A DNA stretch of 64,000 nt, taken from positions 1-64,000 of the forward strand of contig JAJEKV010000843.1 in assembly GCA_021234155.1 (NCBI GenBank), read 5' to 3'. This DNA comes from Isoetes taiwanensis. Its lineage: Eukaryota; Streptophyta; Lycopodiopsida; Isoetales; Isoetaceae. This document shows, piece after piece, positions 10,926-22,261 of the stretch; the first letter of the stretch is position 1, and every line of letters begins with the position of its first letter. The translations under genes and the position numbers were made by a program. The notes beneath the pieces were generated by a model. It did not search any database. It saw only the letters and a program-made list of their open reading frames with translations, and was not told the origin of the DNA.

Positions 10926-13304
10926 ATTTAAAGGATCCTAAGCATAGCTTTATCGAACAAAATTTATTTATACATATGAGAGTGCGAATTAGGGCTACAC
11001 ATATAATAGTGCCGAAGGCAAATATAAGTATAACATTAGAAAAGTGACATGGAAAGCTTGGTTGGAAGGTTGTTGACTGAGAGCGAGAGCATTGCGAGTA
11101 AGTACTTGGTAATATTGATTGACGCACTGAGAATCGATAAGATACACAAAATAGAACATGAAGATTATTGATAATAAGATATCATATATCTATATAGTTA
11201 CTTGGAGACGTGAGTGGGTTCACGATCATCTCAAGAGTGATGTCCCGTAAGGACCATAAGAAGTCGTACTTCTGACGAGCTTGGAGGATAATGTCCTGAT
11301 ACTCCATGATTGGGCTTACTACCAAGAGGTTGAACAAGCTGTTCATTGCTCGATAGAGTTCCCAAAGGTGGTCTTCGACATCGAGGAGTACTTCCTCATT
11401 TGTGTTCTCAAAATAGGACTATCCCCTCTGCATGGTGCTCCCTAAGTCGTGGGCAGCCCTATCTCGAAGAAGCATCACAATCTCCCATCCTTTACTGGAG
11501 TAGCGTGGCGTGTTCACTGCCTGTGGCGAGAAATAAATCGGTATGACATAGTTATCTATGCTTGCAAGAAATTATATGAATTCAGGAAACATGAAGAAAA
11601 AAAAAGAAAAAATGGCAAAACATGTAGATCGCACTCTAGTTTTTGGAACTAGGGTTTGGAACAAGTTAAATGAAGCTTGTGTGTTAGTGTTAGTCAGAGA
11701 ATCCAGGGATTGTGATGTGGACTCCCCAACATATCTATGATGTAAGATCAATGAAGCGGGAAAATCATAGTTGGAGGTAAGAAAGGTTGAAGTTCTGGTG
11801 CAGAATATCATCCACTAGATTGGTACACAGGAACAAATGATAAGTAAAGGAGACGACAATAACTTGCATGGAGAAATACATGTGTTAGACTTATAGGTCG
11901 CGAGGATTGTACGATACGGTCGGGATGATGAGCATAACTATAGGAGTATGTCAAGGAGGCATATAGGCTTTCGACTTTGGATTGGGTCCCACGTGTTGTT
12001 ACTTGCCCCTTAAAGTGTTTGGGTGAATTAAAGAACGCAAGGCAAGCACCAAGAGGACTCTAAATAACTTATAAATCTCAGAAAGGCTCACTCCTAAATC
12101 AAAACATGACTATGGCTTATGGAGGTATGCCAAGTCATTTGCAATATCGGCATAGTGGCTTGCGGTTTAAACAGGAAAATTTAAGCACATAGCTGCAGCC
12201 TTTAAGACATAGATTATTGAATGAATACGACATATAATAGTGGGTTAAAAGCCAACAAGAGGGTTAAAATATATCTGGAGTAGATGGGTCGCTGACCCTA
12301 CGGAGGACGACTCACAACCAAAGGGGACGTAGAGAGCATATTAAAGAAGAAAATGAAAATAAAAGAGTAGAGTACGATTCATCATGGGTAGGCCACTTGG
12401 TTGGGAGGGTTACTACCTGCACAACTTTGGGATGAGTTACATAACGTAAGGGTGATGGCACAATAGTGGCATGACATCGGCATAGAAGAACGTAAGAAAT
12501 AACAATTCAAAGATCTATGAGGATGCTAAAGCATAGGGTTCCAATGATATGCGGGGTAAAAGTCATAGAGAAATTTGAGCGCCTAACTGTAACCTTGGAA
12601 CATGGACTTATGGATCATACAACATATAGCAGTAATTGAGAAGATAACAAGAGGGTGATAGAAGATCAGAAATGTTAGATTATTTGGTGATCCTACGGAC
12701 GAAGAATTAATATATGCTATATCAAGCGTACATGTGATGAGCAACATTGGGTGTAAGAAGCCACAAGTTTCAAGGCCAAGGTAAGGCTGCAATTGGAAGT
12801 CTTTTAGTTCCAAAGGTTGGTCTATAAGACTTAAGGTCTGTTTTTACAGTCTTAGGTTTTTTTTTTTTTTTTAATATAACACGCGTTTTTATACGATGGG
12901 AAAAAATATGACGGAAATTTTTTTATATGGCACGTATTTCGGCGCCGAGGAGGATTTGGACGCCCCAAATCAAATTCAAAACGCGCAGAACCTTGTCAGT
13001 GCCGATTTTGCTTTTTAGCCAAATTGATGATGCCGGCGATCCATCCAAGAGTTGTTCTAGCCTAAATGAAATATCCTCAACGCAATGAAATAAAAATCAG
13101 CTCAATCCGAGTTTTCTAGAAAAAGTTATGGCCTTTGAAAGAAAGGAACCGCATTTTGCCAAAACCTCAATATAACCTCACTTTAATATCTTAAAAGTTT
13201 CTAACTAACTAGCTCATTCCTCAGATACTTAGGCCAACAATCATCCTACCTATGGGTTTGGAGTAACTTTATGCCAGTGCTATAATCTGGTCTATCAAAA
13301 TCAT
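10926..13304 (-). other. Element leader with an exon-like coding remnant at 11202-11520
   Basis: This 2.4-kb region lies between the primer-binding site and gag. Most of it shows nothing recognisable. The minus strand at 11520 down to 11202 reads about 106 codons in one frame with a single TAG stop, including 'GWEIVMLLRDRAAHDLG' and 'LWELYRAMNSLFNLLVVSP'. It is bordered by an acceptor-like CGCCACAG at its start and a donor-like AAGTAACT at its end. Joining it to an acceptor-like CTATAG at 10841 keeps the frame into gag. The protein is unrecognised. It could be a spliced 5' part of gag, an extra ORF or captured host sequence. Confidence 0.45.
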
Positions 13305-13317
13305 GGCTCTGATACCA
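13305..13317 (-). other. Primer-binding site, tRNA-Met type
   Basis: On the minus strand TGGTATCAGAGCC starts one base inside the LTR that ends at 13319. This is the standard plant retrotransposon primer-binding site complementary to initiator tRNA-Met. Its place identifies 13319-14917 as the 5' LTR. Confidence 0.92.
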
Positions 13318-13318
13318 T

Positions 13319-14917
13319 TGTGATGCTCCTTGGCCCTATACGATGCTCCCATCGTGATAAAACACGAATCCCCAAAAACGGCGACTCCGTCACCACAGAT
13401 AGGCCCTCCATCTGATTCGGACCACTTGTGATGGGCAAGTGTCCGGGTGAAGGACGCGAAGGTGTCATTCGTCCCATGCCTTTTATGGAAATCCTATATA
13501 GCGGAAGCGTACATACATGTTAGCACCTCGCAACAATACAAAATACTTAATAGGCCACCACGAAGGCTGGCTCACCTATCATCACTACGAACAACAACAT
13601 AATACCAACATAACATAGGAAATGCACCATAAATGAGGATTCTACCCCAGGCTCAGACTCAAGGGGGTCAACTGATAGTCAGGCCTCCGGATAACACCAG
13701 ACGGAATTATAACTATGGCATTGGCTGGCATAGAACAATGGCTAGAGTAGTCCACTCCATCCGTCCCTCCTGTGCACACTTTGCAGATAGGCTGAATCAT
13801 GCTATGACATGGTTGTAGCCTTCCGGAGACGTATCTCATGGAATCACCCTATGAGACTACTCCAGGTTACATCTTCCCGGTCTGATGAGGCAGGAAAGGG
13901 GGAAATCCTTTCCAAAGCACGGTGCTTCCATGGGTGGCTAGAGGATCGTTGTTCCGTCAGGTCATCATGCATCCGTACCTGACTTCAACCCCCCAAAATC
14001 CATAGGCCGCCCTGGCATGCCTATCGAGCCCAGGACGACCCTATAGGCACGTATCCTGCGAATCAGGAGGTGTTAGATCCATACCCGGCCCATATGCAAT
14101 GACTAATTATAGACCTAGCCACAGTAGGGAGCCTTGTAGCCACGCTAGGCAAGGTCTCACCCTCACTTCACCACCATGATCCTTAGCTGGTGCTCAGCTA
14201 CATCATACCATCGACAGCCAGGAGAGCTCTTGTGCACAGGCCGCATTTATTGGGATTTAAGGGATTCTAACTAGGAGCATCTCTACTTCTACATAACCTT
14301 TAGGTCTCTACCCCTTCTTAATCCCCACAAACGCAGGAGTAACAGAAAGAGAACTATCATTATACATTCATTCATCCATATCTTCGAATAGAACATAAGA
14401 TAGAGATTAACCATACATCTATTCATACAATGGTTAATCCTAGCTATCTTCTAAGCATACAAGGGTTGATCTTATGACTATCTAAAAATCCAAGTTATCT
14501 AGGTATTAACCGGAATCATATCTAGATCCCCTATCTCTCGGGCTCTCCATCCTTCTGGCTGGAACATGGTTGAACAACAGCTCCTTCTCCACCAATCTCC
14601 CCCAATTCGAATTGGGACAAATTGGGGTGGAAGCCCCAACTTGGGTGTCCCAAATTAGCAAGCCTGCCTTGCCCAATCGATTTGGGCAGGTGGCAACTCT
14701 ACATTGGTTATTATTAGCTAATTTAATATTTTAGCCCCTTTTAATATTAGGTTAAGCCCTAAATTCAAATTAGGATTTAAGGTTAGGCTTCCACCTTCAT
14801 AACTAATGATTAACATAGCTACCCTTAGCTTATAAATAATTAATGCACCATTAATTATTCATAGTGACGTGTCATGTATTTATACCCAAAAGGCGTGTAA
14901 ATATGTGGAACGTCACA
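13319..14917 (-). repeat. 5' LTR (minus-strand element)
   Basis: About 1,599 bp, with ends TGTGATGCTCC and GGAACGTCACA. It is collinear with 6120-7749, with scattered substitutions and small indels. As the 5' LTR it should hold the element's promoter. I did not identify a convincing TATA box or start site. Confidence 0.9.
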
Positions 14918-14953
14918 TTTTCATATTTATACGATGGGAGTATTGTATAGGTC
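14918..14953 (+). mobile_element. Older LTR remnant, right part
   Basis: The sequence starts with the second TTTTC duplication and continues 'atatttatacgatgggag.attgtataggtc'. This is the reverse complement of the first bases of the young LTRs (gacctatacgatgctcccat). It completes the older LTR interrupted at 6119. Homology stops at about 14953, so the older copy is truncated before its terminal TG. Confidence 0.7.
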
Positions 14954-16115
14954 TTAGACATAGAATTCCTATGAATCCCCTAAGCATATGGGCTCTAATA
15001 TAGTTCACAGTCATTTGATGTTCTTTATGGTGGAAGTTTTAAGTAGTTGAACATGATGTAGACCACATTCCAGAAGGTTCATGATAAAGATTTTCACTTT
15101 CACAAGCCTCAATGTGTTGGTATGGTTGCTCAAAAGACGATCTACATTCTCTATAAGCACCAAAGAATGCATTGATCCCGGCCATTGGATCGGCATTCTT
15201 GCATGCTATCGAAAGAGTGGATTATATGTGGCAGAGTCACCCTTGCATGCTATCGACATCTTCACATAGTAGTAAACACTCTTTAACCATTGCTTTCACT
15301 CCCTCCACACCCTTTCTTTTCCAGTTTTTTGTTGTTTTATTGCATGGTACACTTGGCTAGTCCCTCTAAAGTTTTCCTTATTATGTGGCATGTTTGACCA
15401 GCACCTCTATAGAAGAGGATTCGCCATTGAGAAGCTACAGAATTGGAATAAGCATATAGGTGTAGGAAGGTGCATCAAACATAGAATGATTTTGAGATCC
15501 ACCAACTGAAATTGAGTCACCATTTAGTATTATTAATCTAGTATTAGGTTAAAATGAGTTTTGTGATGGATATCAAAATTTCCCGGCATCTAAAAAGCCA
15601 TAAAGGAACAGATGGCGATATTTCTTATTATTACGACCCATTTTATATTTAGCAATAGTCCTCTTGATGGTCACCTGATTTCTAACATCAGGACCGAGGA
15701 ATTTCTTGGATGTTTCAGCTTCAATGATCAAGGAGGAGCGCCCAAATATCGTCATTTGTTCCTTTATGTAAGGTAAAGGCCAAGAGCATGCCATTTCGCC
15801 TGGTAAGGGCCTGGCGAGCTCGTCAGGGCTCGCATTCATATCAATAAATTAAAAATATTTTTCACTGCTAAAGAAAAACCAATACTTGAGGCCATTTTCC
15901 AATAATTGAGACCATTAATATGCTTCCAAATTTCCAAACCCATCCCCCAACGAGTTGCTTAAGGGCAATTCAAAAATGAACCCATCGTCACCAGGTTTTC
16001 ATTGATATTGCATAGCAGTCTAGTCATCAATCTTCATGGTGTAAAACAATGTTCTCTTCTGATCCAAAGTGCACTCGAATGATAACTTACATTGCAATTT
16101 GTTGTGCCGAGAACC
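14954..16115. other. Intergenic DNA upstream of the PPR gene
   Basis: No gene recognised. The stretch should include the promoter and 5' untranslated region of the PPR gene. No clear TATA box was found. The open frame at 15573-15839 (-, 88 codons) has no recognisable features. Confidence 0.45.
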
Positions 16116-19100
16116 ATGCGAATACCACGGCTTAACAGAAACAGGTGCAATCTAGTCTGATTCTTTACTTTATGTTTTCTGCTTGTTTGATCTTTATGGT
16201 TTGATCCTCTTATTCTAGCAGACTTGTAGTTATTGAAGATTTAACTAAGCTGTGTAAAGACGGTGAGTTGCATGAAGCTCTTCGTAATGTAGAGCTAATG
16301 CAACAGCAAGGAATTGTTATTACAAAAAACGTAGCATATTATCTTCTGGAAAAGTGCGAGAAGAAAAGAGATTTAGAATATGGCAGGAGAGTGTGGTCTC
16401 TTATGCTTCATAATGGGCTCGAATCAATCGCCATTTTGGGCGACCATCTGATTCGACTATTTGCCTATCATAGTTGTTGCTGCGAAGCAAATTCAATCTT
16501 CAACAAAATTATAGCGCCAACTGAGTATACATGGGCTGCAATTACATTGGCAAACGCCAAGGGGTGCGTCATCTCCACAGCCCTGGAGCTTCACTATAGA
16601 GTGCAGTTATTCTGCGTGCAGGACAATAAATACATTTCTGTTTCTATTCTGAAAGCGTGCTCTATATCAGGTTCGCTTGTGCAGGGAAGGATTATACATG
16701 CACTTATATTTGAATGTGGATTTCAGTCAGATCTCATTTTGGGAAACAATTTGATTGACATGTATGCTAAATGTGAAAGCTTAGAGGAGGCAGAAAGAGT
16801 CTTTGCTAACTTACAACGAGATCTTGTATCATGGAATTCAATGCTTTCAGGATATGCCCAATATGGTGACAGTAAGGTTTTAGAGTATTTTGAGGGCATT
16901 CAACTTGACGGCTTGAAGCCAAATTTGATTTCGTGGGGCACAGTTATTGCTGGTTTTTCCCAGCATGGGAAGGAGTTGCTAGCTATACAATACTACAAGA
17001 AAATGCAAGGTAAAGGGATAGAACCAGACAGAGGCATTTTCCTGTGTGTTTTGAATGCCTGTGCTATCATAGGAGCAATACATGAAGGCAAGTTTGCCCA
17101 TTCTACTATTATACAAAGTAGATTGGAAGTGGAAGGTGTATTAGCAAATACTCTCTTTGATATGTATGCCCGATGTGGAGATTTACCTGAGGCAGAGAAA
17201 GTCTTTGAGGCATTGTTGAATAAAGACGTGGATTCATGGAATGCATTAATGGCAGGATATGCCCAACAAAGAGAGGATGTTTTGGCCTTAAGAGCTTTTA
17301 GCAAGATGCAAGAACAGGGCATAACGCCTAATCATGTAACATATTTGACTGCATTGAAAGCATGCACCAGCATAAGGGATATGAATACAGGTAGGGACAT
17401 CCATGATAAAGTCATACAAGCTGCACTTAAATCAGATAGTATTCTGGCTAGTGTCTTGGTTGATATGTATGTAAAATGTGGGAAAATCGAAGAGGCTTGC
17501 AAAGTTTTCAACAGTCTGCACAAGCTAGATATCGTAATATGGGGTGTAATGATTTCAGGATTTACACGACATAATTATGGTGTTTTGGCTTTTGAATGTT
17601 TTGAGAAGATGGAACAAGAAGGCATGAGACCAAACATGATCTTATATTCAAATGCTTTGCAAGCATGCATTAATACTAGAGAAACTGAAAAAGGCAGGCT
17701 TATCCATGAACATATCCTGGCAAGTGAACTTCATTTGGATGATATGGTGGGAAGCATACTCGTCGATCTGTATGTTAAATGTGGGAGTTTGTATGATGCA
17801 TCTATAAGCTTTAACAAGCTGCTAAACCGAGATACAGTATCATGGAGTGCAATTATCACAGGCTATGTACAGCATGAGGAAGCTTGCACTGCCCTTGAAT
17901 ACTTCAGAGACATGCAGCAGGAGGGCATAAAACCAAATGGATTTCTATTTTCAAGTGTTCTGAAGGCATGTGGCAGCATGGGGGCAGTTAAACAGGGCAG
18001 AATAATCCATGAGAATATAATAGATACTGGACTCCTAGATGCTTTCATAGGGAGCGCTCTGATCAATATGTACACAAAAAGTGACAGCCTAGAGGAAGCT
18101 TCCAAAGTTTTTGACCAGTTGGTGGATAGAGATGTCGCATGTTGGGCAGCAATTATCACAGGTTATGTGCAGTTGGGGGAATTTTCTTCTGCTATTAATT
18201 ATTTTGAGAAAATGCAACAGGAAAGTATAAAACCAAATGGAGTGGCTTTTCTAGTTGCACTGAAAGCATGTGCTAGCATACGAGACATTGAGAGAGGCAG
18301 ACTTATCCACGAGCAGGTTAAGGACAGCATTCAACTGGACGTGGCCATTGGAAACGTCTTGATATACTTGTACGCTGAATGTGGCAGCCTCAAAGAAGCT
18401 TGTAATGTTTTTAAAAATTTGCAGAGTCAAAATGTGGTGTCATGGGGTGCAATGATTGCAGGTTATGTTCAACATGGGGAAGATTTACAGGCTCTTCGAA
18501 CTTTTGAACAAATGCAACTTATGTGCATGAATGCAGATAAAATCATGTTTTCCAGTTTGTTGAAAGCTTGCGCTTCTCTAGGAGCATTAGAACAGGGGAG
18601 GCACATTCATGATATGATTATACAATCTGGGATCCATGCAGATGCTTCTATTGGCACCTCTTTGATAGAAATGTATGCCAAATGTGGGAGTCTAAATGAG
18701 GCACACAGAGTGTTTGCTGGATTGTTGAACAGAGATGATGTGTGCTGGAGCATAATGATTGCATGCTATGCAGAGTATGGAGAAGGTGTTTTGGCTTTAG
18801 GTGTGTTTCTAAATATGCAACAAAATGGCATAGAGCCTAATGAAGTGGCATTCACTAGTATTCTGATTGCCTGTAGTCGCACTGGCCTAGTGGAAGAAGG
18901 TTGTTGGTATTTCAGATGCTTAAGAAGAAGCCGTCGTGTTATGCCTACTGTATTTCATTTCTCTTGCATCATTGACCTTCTTGGTCGTGCCGGGTCATTC
19001 AGTGAAGCAGAAAACTTACTTCGATCTACAGAGCAAATAAACATATTGGGGTGGACAGCTTTGCTGTCTTCTTGCAGAGTGCACTACAATGTTGAGCTAG

Positions 19101-19276
19101 GAACCCGTTGCTTCGAAGAGATAAAGCTTTTGTCAGCTAATCATGAGCATTCATGCCACCTGCTGTTTCGCTCAGGCACCATGCATGCAACTGTAGTACA
19201 CGAAATGCATACGGTAAAAAAAATGCCATTACATGCTGGTCTTGGAAGCGGGAATATAAGTAGTCATTCAGAATAA
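16116..19276 (+). CDS. PLS-type pentatricopeptide-repeat protein
   Basis: PPR proteins bind organelle RNA one base per repeat and act in editing, splicing or RNA stability in plastids or mitochondria. The long frame (uninterrupted from 16222) holds tandem PPR modules of P, L and S length over most of the protein. Recurrent motifs are 'DMYAKCGSLEEA', 'VSWNAMIAGYAQHG'-like helices and 'MQQEGIKPN'. The last third has 'LLGRAGSFSEAENLL' and 'SSCRVHYNVELGTRCFEEI', the start of an E1-type region. The frame then changes character and ends, with no E2 or DYW deaminase domain. Long-frame coding begins before any good ATG. A 29-bp first exon (16116-16144, ATGCGAATACC...) and a 77-bp GT-AG intron (16145-16221) restore a Met start in phase, giving 1,027 residues. 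That start is inferred; internal Met at 16298 is the alternative. No obvious transit peptide is visible. The gene is convergent with the B3 gene. Confidence 0.88.
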
Positions 19277-20489
19277 ATGGCTAATTCAGGCATATTCATT
19301 GGGCTGCATGAGTTCTCATTTAAAGGTGTGATTTGAAGATTCTTCTAGGCTCAATTATGTTGTGGTTTTCTGAAGCATTTCACATTGTTTGATGTATGCC
19401 GCAGGATATGGTGTGCTAAAATAGTACATTATAGTTCCATGAATAGCAAGAGCTGACTTTATGTTGGATCAGAAGAGCATTGACAGCAAGCAGGGTTTTG
19501 TCTTCTCCTTCCCCTTCTATGACATGGTCAAATATCTGTTTCCTAACTTGTTGGTTGGCTTTGCAGGTCTTGTAATTCTAAAATCCCTCAGCACAGTGTC
19601 AGAACGTGTTATGTTTCATAAGGATGTTTGCGCTCTTGAGCTGGCCTGACAGAAGATACATGAAACTATAGGTACCGTGTTCCCAGTGCTCTGCTAAACA
19701 GTGCCATCTTTGGTCATGTGGTTAAGAAAATATTCTTCTACCATATGCCAAGACATGGCTAGACATGAAATTAGTTGTCTCAGATTGCTCTCAGGCCTTG
19801 AATTTAATTGTGACTTTAAACTTTAGTGTTTTAAAAATTGTATCCATTGGATATATGTGTCATGTTGTAATCGCGTCATTATTTGTCCTCTTTCTCTTGC
19901 TTTTTGATTTTATCTTTGATTGCAGATTGAAGATGGTCATCATCAGAACTGAAGAGTTTGGAAGTGACACAAATCTCTAGTTTTGGGCGGTTTGATGTCC
20001 ATAGAAATGGGTTACCTTGGACAGTATGCAATAAGCCCACAACAGAAACTGCAACCTAAGATTGTTCTAAGCAGTGGCGTGTTTGGTGTCTAAGCACTGT
20101 AAACCTGAGGACCAGGGCGTTAAGAGCGATGTACTTTGCAGTCACGAGGTTTATATGTGCATGAACGAAACAACACCATCAAAGACGTGATGATTGTTAG
20201 AACAAGAAAAGAACGAAGTCGAGACCATACTTTCCAGCCACATTTTACGCACAGGGCAAGACATAAAGACCGGGACCCACGTTAAAAATTTCCTATCTCC
20301 CATTGCTTTGTAGGATATCGTTAAAAGCCACTTGCGTTTGGAGTCAACACACAGAAAAGTCCTTTTAGGTGATTCCAACGATAAGCAAGTGAAACACAAA
20401 TACAGAGAATCAAAATCGAGAATCCATGGTCAGAAAAATATACACACAGATTTCCCTCATATATGATGTTAGTACTATGGAAACTGAAG
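19277..20489. other. Shared 3' region between convergent PPR and B3 genes
   Basis: No further coding gene recognised. The PPR 3' untranslated region probably lies at the left. Acceptor-like TTGGCTTTGCAG (near 19566) and TTTGATTGCAG (near 19925) suggest possible 3'-UTR introns, as is common in plant PPR genes. The B3 gene's 3' untranslated region should occupy the right part on the minus strand. Frames at 19461-19649 and 19765-19980 show no homology I can name. Confidence 0.45.
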
Positions 20490-21942
20490 TTATGCCTTCT
20501 TCACAGATGCAATCCTCTTTGATTTTCTTACAACAAACATATCAGTGAGAGTAATCTGCTTTCTTTCTAACCTTGATTGATTTTTGAGATCTGCATCTCT
20601 AGTATGTTCTGCTTCATCACTCTCCTCCTGCTCAAAGAGCTCTATTGGGTTCTGATCTGCCCATTTAACCCGTTTAGCAATAGGTTCGTTCCCAAAATCC
20701 TCATCTTCATTCTCCTTGTCATTTCTATATTCTGTGTCTTCACTATTGGGGGCATTTGTGTCAGCATCCAAAAGTTCATCACATGTTTCTTTGTTCCCCT
20801 CATATTTTTCTACCCTGACAATGTAAGTCTGGTAGCAAAAAACAATTAGAATAAAACACGCGCTACTCAAAGCATTGTGGATTCGATTACCTTAAATCTT
20901 GCAGGTTCTATGAGCTCGAAGACCACAGCATCTCCATCTTGTAGTTCATGGTCCAAAGAAAATCCTCTCCATCCTCCACTTAAACCATTCTTGTATGCAA
21001 GGTAGAGGGATTCCCACTCCAGACCTTTCTCATCTTCCAACACAAATAACGTGTCTTTTCTAGGCATGTTAGCACGACAGAAATATGAAGGCAATCCCTG
21101 CATCGAAGAAAAAGGGATAAGGAATTGAGATTCAATATTTTAAAAGATTTAGTGAAGGTTTTGATCTTTACCAGCCAAAATCCGCCAGATACATGTGATT
21201 GCAGCATCATTTTAACAAAGGAGGGTTTGCCAGAAGTCAGGCCCTTCTCTATTTCTTCTGCAGCATCTCCAGCTGCAAACCTTGCTGCTTGAGAGCAGTA
21301 TTTAAGAGGAAGCCCTCTCGAACCTCTGCCACCGCCAAAACTGCATCAAATGCATCAATATAACTCAAAAATCAATCTATAACACAATAAATCAAAACCC
21401 AAATGCATACCTTCTGCGTACTCTGATTTCTATCTCCACCTGATATAGACATTAATATATTTTGTAGTAACACATAATATCAAGAAGTAAAATTACTATC
21501 ATTTTTATTACTACCTCTCTATAATCTGGTTTGGTAGCAACCCCAGCAACACGAGATGATCTTCGTAAGCAGTCTACTGGTACCCTGATTCTTGGCGAAT
21601 ATTTCTTACCCTGCAATAAGAAACTAATCAAAATTGGAAAAAGAAACGTAAATAGTCATTCAGAAGTGAAAGGCATACTGCCGAAGATTTGAAAGCTGAG
21701 ATAGGCGACTTGGAGGCCAAGGTTTCAAGGTTTTTTGAAAGATCTTTGATCCCCAGTTCCTGAAAATGGCAATGAAAAAATTATGGCAGAACAACCCACT
21801 GTTAAATCCAGCCCTGTTTATTTGACAGATGAAAAAGCAATGAGACCAAGAAAAATGATCCTACCTGCATTCTTTTCTTGTTTTCCTCAACCCTACGCTT
21901 CCGGACCTGCTCATAAGAATTGTCCATAGATGCAGCACCCAT
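20490..21942 (-). CDS. B3 DNA-binding domain protein (At3g19184-like), seven exons
   Basis: A predicted nuclear DNA-binding protein. I could chain seven exons with consensus GT-AG borders: 21942-21865, 21759-21679, 21610-21515, 21439-21411, 21340-21172, 21097-20891 and 20828-20490. Together they give 999 nt, a Met start, one TAA stop and 332 residues with no frame break. Residues 1-53 are charged and probably helical. Residues 54-85 hold the 'LRRSSRVAGVATKPDYRE' motif seen in this subfamily. Residues about 134-228 are the B3 domain, from 'KPSFVKMMLQSHVSGGFWL' through 'YKNGLSGGWRGFSLDHEL' and 'DGDAVVFELIE' to 'FKTYIVRV'. The tail (about 229-332) is acidic, then basic, with nuclear-localisation-like 'AKRVKW' and 'RKSKRIA'. 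Members of this subfamily are mostly uncharacterised and the targets are unknown. The complete frame and clean introns argue for a working gene. Confidence 0.9.
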
Positions 21943-22261
21943 TATGCAAATCAAATGAATTGGCAAGGGAAAAAATTCCACTTGATTAGCTTAACCTCCA
22001 AAGGAGGGAATGCTTATGTACTGCATCAAAAACAGATAGAAAACATTGATGGAAGAAACAAGAATGCAAGAATGCAGTGGATAAGTAATACCGCGAACCA
22101 AGTTACCGTTAAATTCGTATCGTGGCTGATATCGGGGCTGTCTATCCACCATACCCACCATGGCGCAATATTCCACGCCTTCCCAAATATACAACTGAAT
22201 CCAGGAAATCTGGAGGTCTTGCCTTTGGCAACAATCAGTATACCAGGCCCATAGTACATGG
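21943..22261. other. Upstream region of the B3 gene
   Basis: About 320 bp between the B3 start codon and the LINE remnant. It should contain the minus-strand promoter and leader of the B3 gene. No TATA box or clear motif was found, and the LINE remnant begins close by. Confidence 0.4.

Larger units (their letters stand above)
6120..14917 (-). mobile_element. LTR retrotransposon, gag-only and apparently non-autonomous
   Basis: An 8.8-kb unit bounded by two ~1.6-kb direct LTRs that begin TGTGA and end TCACA, flanked by the 5-bp duplication TTTTC. A tRNA-Met-type primer-binding site abuts the 13319 LTR and a purine tract abuts the 7749 LTR, so transcription runs on the minus strand. The gag remnant at 10024-10925 is on the same strand, which supports this orientation independently. 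The internal region is only 5.57 kb and I find no reverse transcriptase, integrase or RNase H motif in it. The two LTRs differ at several positions per 100 bp by eye, so the insertion is not recent. Movement would have needed enzymes from a relative. The primer-binding site and gag style suggest Ty3/gypsy, but the superfamily cannot be confirmed without pol. Confidence 0.9.
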
